DNA from: Williamsia herbipolensis
GTDB lineage: Bacteria > Actinomycetota > Actinomycetes > Mycobacteriales > Mycobacteriaceae
DNA: 64,000 nt
Reading direction: 5' to 3'
Assembly: GCF_000964005.1 (NCBI RefSeq)
Contig: NZ_JXYP01000020.1
Span: 1-64,000 of the forward strand
The translations under genes and the position numbers were made by a program. The notes under the pieces were generated by a model that was not told the origin of the DNA, made no database searches, and saw only the letters and a list, made by a program, of their open reading frames with translations. Positions 60,230 through 64,000 of the stretch are shown here, in pieces; the first letter of the stretch is position 1; each line of letters starts with the position of its first letter.

Positions 60230-60907
60230 TCAGCCGAGGACGCCGCTCCGGTCGGCGCTCGAATAGGTGTAGATCGTCGTCGCGGCACTGATCACCGTGG
60301 CGACGAGGAGCATCTGCGGGTTGGTGATGATCAGGCTGACGATGCCGCCCGCGACGGCGCCGACGAAGAACGCGGCGTAGAGCAGGAAGTATCCGAGCCA
60401 TGCGGTGATCGGTCCACCGCTGATGTGGCGTTCGATCCCCTGTCCCATCTTCACCAACGTCCCGGTGACGTAGCTCAACGGGATCGACACCTCACCGTTC
60501 TTGCAGAACGAGGTGTTGAGGGCACCGATGCCGAAGGCGACGAAGATGATGGGAACGAAATTCAGTTGTGGCGCATCCCATCCCGCCATGAACAGGTCGA
60601 CGACCGTCGCGATCGCGAGCGCACCGGTGGTGAGAACCGTGGCACCGTGCGGGTGGTTGACCCAGAAGTGCCTGCGGCACAACGAGGCAACGACGACACC
60701 CGACACGAACGACAACGTCAGCAACAGAGCTGCGGTCGCCATCCAGGGGCGGCCCTGGAGAAATCCGAGCGCACCCCGCTCGGCGTTGCCGGTCATGAAG
60801 GTGACGAAATACCCTCCGGTCTGGGTGAATGCCGCTGCGCCCACCAGTCCGGCGAGGCCGGCGAGCACCCATGAGAGTCGCGATTCCTTGTCGGCGATCG
60901 TGTCCAT
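60230..60907 (-). CDS. YoaK/DUF1275 family membrane protein
   Basis: This 225-residue protein has about six membrane helices and the DUF1275 signatures GGYFVTFMTGNAERGALG near the N-terminus and SYVTGTLVKMGQGIE in the middle. The family is proposed to transport small molecules, with no firm substrate. The ATG has TAACCT six bases upstream, which suggests a leaderless mRNA. It converges with the cyclase gene and diverges from the glycosyltransferase gene. Confidence 0.87.
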   Translation of the reverse strand: MDTIADKESRLSWVLAGLAGLVGAAAFTQTGGYFVTFMTGNAERGALGFLQGRPWMATAALLLTLSFVSGVVVASLCRRHFWVNHPHGATVLTTGALAIATVVDLFMAGWDAPQLNFVPIIFVAFGIGALNTSFCKNGEVSIPLSYVTGTLVKMGQGIERHISGGPITAWLGYFLLYAAFFVGAVAGGIVSLIITNPQMLLVATVISAATTIYTYSSADRSGVLG

Positions 60908-60913
60908 GTTGCG

Positions 60914-60919
60914 AGGTTA
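60914..60919 (-). promoter_or_regulatory. -10 element for leaderless DUF1275 gene
   Basis: On the minus strand TAACCT ends six bases before the ATG at 60907. Confidence 0.5.
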
Positions 60920-61061
60920 GCGGCGTTCTCTGAGACCTTCCTGTGACCACCGAGTCGGTTTGTGCGACGTCACGAAACCGGCGATGGGAATTGTGCACAT
61001 GTTGTGCCGCCGGTCATCTCGGCGTAACACGACGGCGTCGCGTCGACGGGACACTGCGGTC

Positions 61062-62168
61062 ATGCGCATCGTGCAGGTCGCGAACTTCTACGGTCCGCGC
61101 TCCGGTGGGCTCCGAACCGCGGTCGACCAACTGGGCCGCGGTTACACCGATCACGGCCACAGTGTCACGGTGATCGTCCCGGGCCGAACGGCGTCGGAGG
61201 AGGTCCTCGACTCGGGTGTCGCACGCATCACGGTGCCCGCCATCGGGATCCCCGGCACCGGCGGATACCGCGTCGCCGATCCACGACGGGTGACCGACCT
61301 CCTCGTCGGTCTCGCACCGGACGCCCTGGAGGTCTCCGATCGGCTGACGCTGCGTGGGCTCGGCCCCTGGGCGCGCCGCCGCGGCATCGCATCGGTGATG
61401 ATCAGCCACGAGCGCCTCGACCGCCTCCTGGGGCAGGTGATGCCGGCGCGGTGGGCCCGCGCCGCGGCCGACATCGCCAACGCACGCACGGCGGCGGGGT
61501 ACGACGCGGTGGTCTGCACCACCGCGTTCGCCCGCGCCGAATTCGACCGGATCGGCGCGACCAACGTCCACCGCGTGCCCCTCGGCGTCGATCTCGACCT
61601 GTTCCACCCGCGTCGGCGCAACACCACCACCGTCGAGGCCTGGCGGGGCGGTTCCTCGCACCTCCTCGTGCACTGTGGACGTCTGTCGGTGGAGAAGCAC
61701 GTCGAACGCAGCATCGACACCTGCGCGGGGTTGATCGCCGACGGAGTCGACGCGCGCCTGGTCATCGCGGGCGACGGCCCGCGCCGGGCCTCGTTGACCC
61801 GGCGTGCCGCGGGGCTGCCCGTCGAGTTCACCGGGTTCCTCGACAGTCGGACGCGGGTCGCCGAACTGCTCGCCGCCGCCGACGTCGCCCTCGCCCCGGG
61901 ACCACACGAGACCTTCTGTCTGTCCGCGTTGGAATCGCTCGCCGCGGGGACACCGGTCGTCGCCTCACGCACCTCGGCCGTAGCGGAGATGGTGACCGAC
62001 CGCTGTGGTGCGATCGCGGGCAACACCACCGGCGAGTTCGCCGACGGTGTGCGGTCGGTGTTCGCGCTGTCGTCGGGTGGACGGATCAGCGCGCGACTGC
62101 GTGCCGAGGACTACGGCTGGCCGTCGGCGGTGCAGGGCATGCTCGACGTGCTCGACCCCCGGTCGTGA
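61062..62168 (+). CDS. GT4 family glycosyltransferase
   Basis: The 368-residue protein is a GT-B-fold, family 4 glycosyltransferase. It has the N-terminal acceptor domain VQVANFYGPRSGGLRTAVDQLG, LVHCGRLSVEKHVE with the donor-phosphate Arg/Lys, and PGPHETFCLSALESLAAGTPVVAS, the E-x7-E-type motif. The donor is likely GDP-mannose or a UDP-sugar for cell-envelope glycolipid, but this is family-level inference. No strong Shine-Dalgarno; a weak GACACT lies six bases upstream of the ATG. The stop is inside a perfect inverted repeat shared with the convergent methyltransferase. Confidence 0.87.
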   Translation: MRIVQVANFYGPRSGGLRTAVDQLGRGYTDHGHSVTVIVPGRTASEEVLDSGVARITVPAIGIPGTGGYRVADPRRVTDLLVGLAPDALEVSDRLTLRGLGPWARRRGIASVMISHERLDRLLGQVMPARWARAAADIANARTAAGYDAVVCTTAFARAEFDRIGATNVHRVPLGVDLDLFHPRRRNTTTVEAWRGGSSHLLVHCGRLSVEKHVERSIDTCAGLIADGVDARLVIAGDGPRRASLTRRAAGLPVEFTGFLDSRTRVAELLAAADVALAPGPHETFCLSALESLAAGTPVVASRTSAVAEMVTDRCGAIAGNTTGEFADGVRSVFALSSGGRISARLRAEDYGWPSAVQGMLDVLDPRS

Positions 62169-62180
62169 CCGGGGGTCGAG
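62151..62180. terminator. Perfect 14-bp inverted repeat over the glycosyltransferase stop
   Basis: CTCGACCCCCGGTC and its exact reverse complement are separated by two bases (practically a 12-bp stem with a 6-base loop). The TGA at 62166-62168 lies at the centre. It sits between convergent genes and likely ends transcription on both strands. Confidence 0.65.
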
Positions 62181-62202
62181 GGGGCGGATCGGTGGTGGAG
62201 GA

Positions 62203-63066
62203 CTACTTGGCCAGCGTGAACTGCATGACGTCGATGTAGCCGTTGCGGAAGTAGTCGGCGCACCCGGTCAGGTAGTGGATGTAGGTGTTGTACACGTCCT
62301 CCGAGGCGATGCGGATCGCGTCGTCGCGACGCTTCTCCAGCGCGGCCGCCCAGATGTCGAGCGTGCGGGCGTAGTGCTGCTGCAACGGCTGGATCTTCTC
62401 GACGGTGAATCCCGCTGCGGTCGACTCGCGCTCGACGTCGTGGGGTTCGGGCAGCTGCCCACCCGGGAAGATCTCGTTGGCGATGAAGCGGGCGAACTGC
62501 AGCACCTCGCGGGTGATCGGCAGCCCCTTCTCGCGGATCACGTGCCGGTTGAACGCGACGATCGTGTGCAGCAGCATGCGGCCGTCGGCGGGCAGCAGGT
62601 TGTAGGTCTTCTCGAAGAACTGGGGGTAGCGCTCGGCGCGGAAGTGCTCGAAGGCACCGATGCTCACGATGCGGTCGACGGGCTGGTCGAACTCCTCCCA
62701 GCCCTGCAGACGCACCTCGGCGGTCCGTCCCTCGGGCGTGGCCTCGGCCAAGGAGGCGTTCACGAGCTCGTACTGGTTCTTGCTCAGCGTGAGTCCGATG
62801 ACGTTGACGTCGTAGGTCTCCATCGCGCGCTTGATGGTGGTGCCCCAGCCGCAGCCGACGTCGAGCAACGTCATCCCCGGCTCCAGCCCGAGCTTGCCGA
62901 GGGAGAGGTCGATCTTCGCGTACTGCGCCTGCTCGAGGGTGTAGTCGTCCTCTTTGAAGTACGCGCAGCTGTACATCCGCGACGGGTCGAGGAACAGGTC
63001 GAAGAAGTCGTTGGAGAGGTCGTAGTGCGCCTGCACATCCTCGTAGAACGGGTCCAGCTCGGTCAT
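62203..63066 (-). CDS. Cyclopropane-mycolic-acid-synthase-like SAM methyltransferase
   Basis: The 287-residue length matches the CmaA/PcaA/MmaA family. Signatures are YDLSNDFF (15-22), YSCAYF (32-37), the SAM loop LDVGCGWG (68-75), VSIGAFEHF with the bicarbonate/active-site Glu, and the C-terminal GYIDVMQFTLAK. It modifies acyl chains, perhaps mycolates or membrane lipids. ATG 63066 is preferred to 63075 since GGAAGGAAG is about nine bases from it but too close to the other. Confidence 0.9.
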   Translation of the reverse strand: MTELDPFYEDVQAHYDLSNDFFDLFLDPSRMYSCAYFKEDDYTLEQAQYAKIDLSLGKLGLEPGMTLLDVGCGWGTTIKRAMETYDVNVIGLTLSKNQYELVNASLAEATPEGRTAEVRLQGWEEFDQPVDRIVSIGAFEHFRAERYPQFFEKTYNLLPADGRMLLHTIVAFNRHVIREKGLPITREVLQFARFIANEIFPGGQLPEPHDVERESTAAGFTVEKIQPLQQHYARTLDIWAAALEKRRDDAIRIASEDVYNTYIHYLTGCADYFRNGYIDVMQFTLAK

Positions 63067-63261
63067 GGGTGCCATCTTCCTTCCGTGGTGTTCCCCCTGA
63101 TCCACCGGTGCGGAGGATCGTGGCTCGTACGGACACCTCGGCCGTGGGCCGGGCCGAGGTGGTCCGCAGAGCATCGTCGCCGGTCACCTTACCGGTGCGC
63201 CAGATCACACCCACGCCGCGGCAGGCGGGGCGGTGGGGCGACCGCGGACCGCGTTCACCGG

Positions 63262-63267
63262 TAGCGT
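63262..63267 (+). promoter_or_regulatory. Predicted -10 element for the SRPBCC gene
   Basis: TAGCGT would give a leader of about 48 bases containing GAAGGA, eight bases before the GTG at 63322. The rest of the 255-base gap (63067-63321) holds no further recognisable element. Confidence 0.35.
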
Positions 63268-63321
63268 CGGCCGGAAGGCGGCGGTACACGTCGCCGCACC
63301 CCGATGCGAAGGACTCCCACT

Positions 63322-63753
63322 GTGGCAAGTGTGACCGTGACGGTCGATTCGGACCTGTCCCCGGCCGATGCCTGGGCGCTCGCATCGGACCTGGGTCGTT
63401 TCGACGAATGGCTGACGATCTTCGGCGGGTGGCGATCGGAGGTGCCCAGCCGGATCGAGAAGGGCACCTCGGTGAAGTCGCTCATCAAGGTGAAAGGCTT
63501 CCGCAACGTGATCAGCTGGACGGTCACGACCTACGACGAGCCCGAACGCATCGGCTTGCGGGGCACCGGTCGGGGCGGGGTGAAGATCGACCTGTCGATG
63601 ACCGTCGCCGAGGTCGACTCCGGTTCGCGATTCGACCTGACCGCGACCCTGAGCGGCGGCCTGCTCAGCGGTCCGGTCGGCTCCCTGGTCGCCCGCGTCA
63701 TCGAGTCCGACGTCCGTCGGTCGGTCGACAACCTCGCGGCGCTGAGCTCATGA
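63322..63753 (+). CDS. SRPBCC-fold protein (Rv0910-like)
   Basis: This 143-residue START/SRPBCC-fold protein resembles Rv0910, which has been annotated as a type II toxin. It begins VASVTVTVDSDLSPADAWALASDLGRFDEWLTIFGGWRSEVP and has a hydrophobic-ligand pocket fold. No antitoxin gene precedes it, so lipid or ligand binding is a more cautious reading. GTG 63322 is chosen over ATG 63304 because GAAGGA lies eight bases upstream. It overlaps the next gene by four bases. Confidence 0.82.
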   Translation: MASVTVTVDSDLSPADAWALASDLGRFDEWLTIFGGWRSEVPSRIEKGTSVKSLIKVKGFRNVISWTVTTYDEPERIGLRGTGRGGVKIDLSMTVAEVDSGSRFDLTATLSGGLLSGPVGSLVARVIESDVRRSVDNLAALSS

Positions 63754-64000
63754 GCGCCCCGTCGATCACCACCATCAACGGTGAGCCCGCCGCCTACCGG
63801 GACGTCGGTCGCGGCGAGGTCATCCTGTTGATCCACGGGATGGCCGGGAGCTCGGCCACCTGGCGCGACGTGATCCCGGAGCTCGCGCGCCACCATCGCG
63901 TCCTCGCCCCCGATCTGCCCGGTCACGGGGCGTCGGGCAAACCGCGCGGCGACTACTCACTGGGATCGTTCGCGGCCTGGCTGCGTGACCTGCTCGACGA
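63750..64000 (+). CDS. Alpha/beta-fold hydrolase, 5' part only
   Basis: The first 83 residues are present before the window ends. They show VILLIHGMAGSSATWRDVIPELA, with the oxyanion-hole HGMAG, and APDLPGHGASGKPRGDYSLGSFAAWL, typical of alpha/beta hydrolases such as lipases and haloperoxidase-like esterases. The nucleophile and catalytic His lie beyond the window. The ATG overlaps the SRPBCC stop by four bases, so the two proteins may share a lipid-like ligand or substrate. Confidence 0.85.
   Translation, partial: MSAPSITTINGEPAAYRDVGRGEVILLIHGMAGSSATWRDVIPELARHHRVLAPDLPGHGASGKPRGDYSLGSFAAWLRDLLD

Overview
The window is GC-rich, gene-dense actinobacterial DNA, most likely a mycolic-acid-containing member of the Mycobacteriales; Gordonia or a close relative is my inference. 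The evidence is a mycothiol ligase (mshC), a complete Pup-proteasome locus, an F420-type PPOX protein, RbpA, a Ppm1-type mannosyltransferase beside Lnt, and a cyclopropane-mycolic-acid-synthase-like methyltransferase. From memory, the gene order from the DUF3090 gene to rbpA follows the Mycobacterium tuberculosis segment Rv2135c-Rv2050 in reverse, with genes gained and lost. The first ~34 bases look like sequencing adapter residue, so base 1 is probably a contig end.

Layout: 0.2-3.4 kb holds DUF3090, an SCO1664-like kinase-fold protein, mshC and a small unknown gene. 3.4-6.7 kb is an assimilatory nitrite reductase operon (unknown 124-aa protein, nirB, nirD) on the minus strand. 6.8-13.2 kb holds PAC2, metH, a HAD phosphatase, hisE and hisG. 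13.2-15.9 kb holds a thioesterase, a RecB/Cas4-like nuclease and trmI. 16-24.7 kb is the proteasome locus (arc/mpa, dop, pup, prcB, prcA, pafA, pafB, pafC). 24.8-32.1 kb holds tatA, tatC, a HelY-type helicase, a DUF4333 protein, a 5'-3' exonuclease and an M24 peptidase. 32.1-43.6 kb holds a membrane protein with an L7/L12-like tail, a PPOX protein, an SDR and the aerobic cobalamin genes cobL-cobM-cobK, cobG-cobH-cobIJ and cobN, the last behind a cobalamin riboswitch. 43.7-49.3 kb holds fxsA, an amidohydrolase, lnt, ppm1, rbpA and a small Cys-rich protein. 49.3-58.2 kb is a Ter (TerD/TerC) stress island with an enzyme module. 58.3-64 kb holds a ferredoxin reductase overlapping an adenylate cyclase, a DUF1275 membrane protein, a GT4 glycosyltransferase, a mycolate-type methyltransferase, an SRPBCC protein and a truncated alpha/beta hydrolase.

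Working together: Arc/Mpa, PrcAB, Pup, Dop and PafA form a full pupylation and degradation system, with the PafBC transcription factor pair downstream. CobL/M/K/G/H/IJ and CobN supply most of the oxygen-dependent corrin ring steps; the riboswitch should shut cobN down when cobalamin is plentiful, and the cobalamin-dependent MetH is a local consumer. The Ter island pairs Ca-binding TerD proteins and a DUF475/TerC membrane protein with a phosphoribosyltransferase, a StiP-type protein, a HAD phosphatase, a CitE-like lyase and a protein of unknown fold. It looks like a pathway for an uncharacterised, possibly nucleoside-like, metabolite and is the best candidate for an undescribed system.

Regulatory style: at least a dozen genes carry a TANNNT -10 hexamer 6-8 nt before the start codon, which implies leaderless transcripts, while operon-internal genes commonly overlap by 4 nt (ATGA/GTGA). 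Several convergent pairs share perfect inverted repeats that include a stop codon. No tRNA, rRNA, insertion sequence, CRISPR array or intergenic gap above 300 bases was seen.
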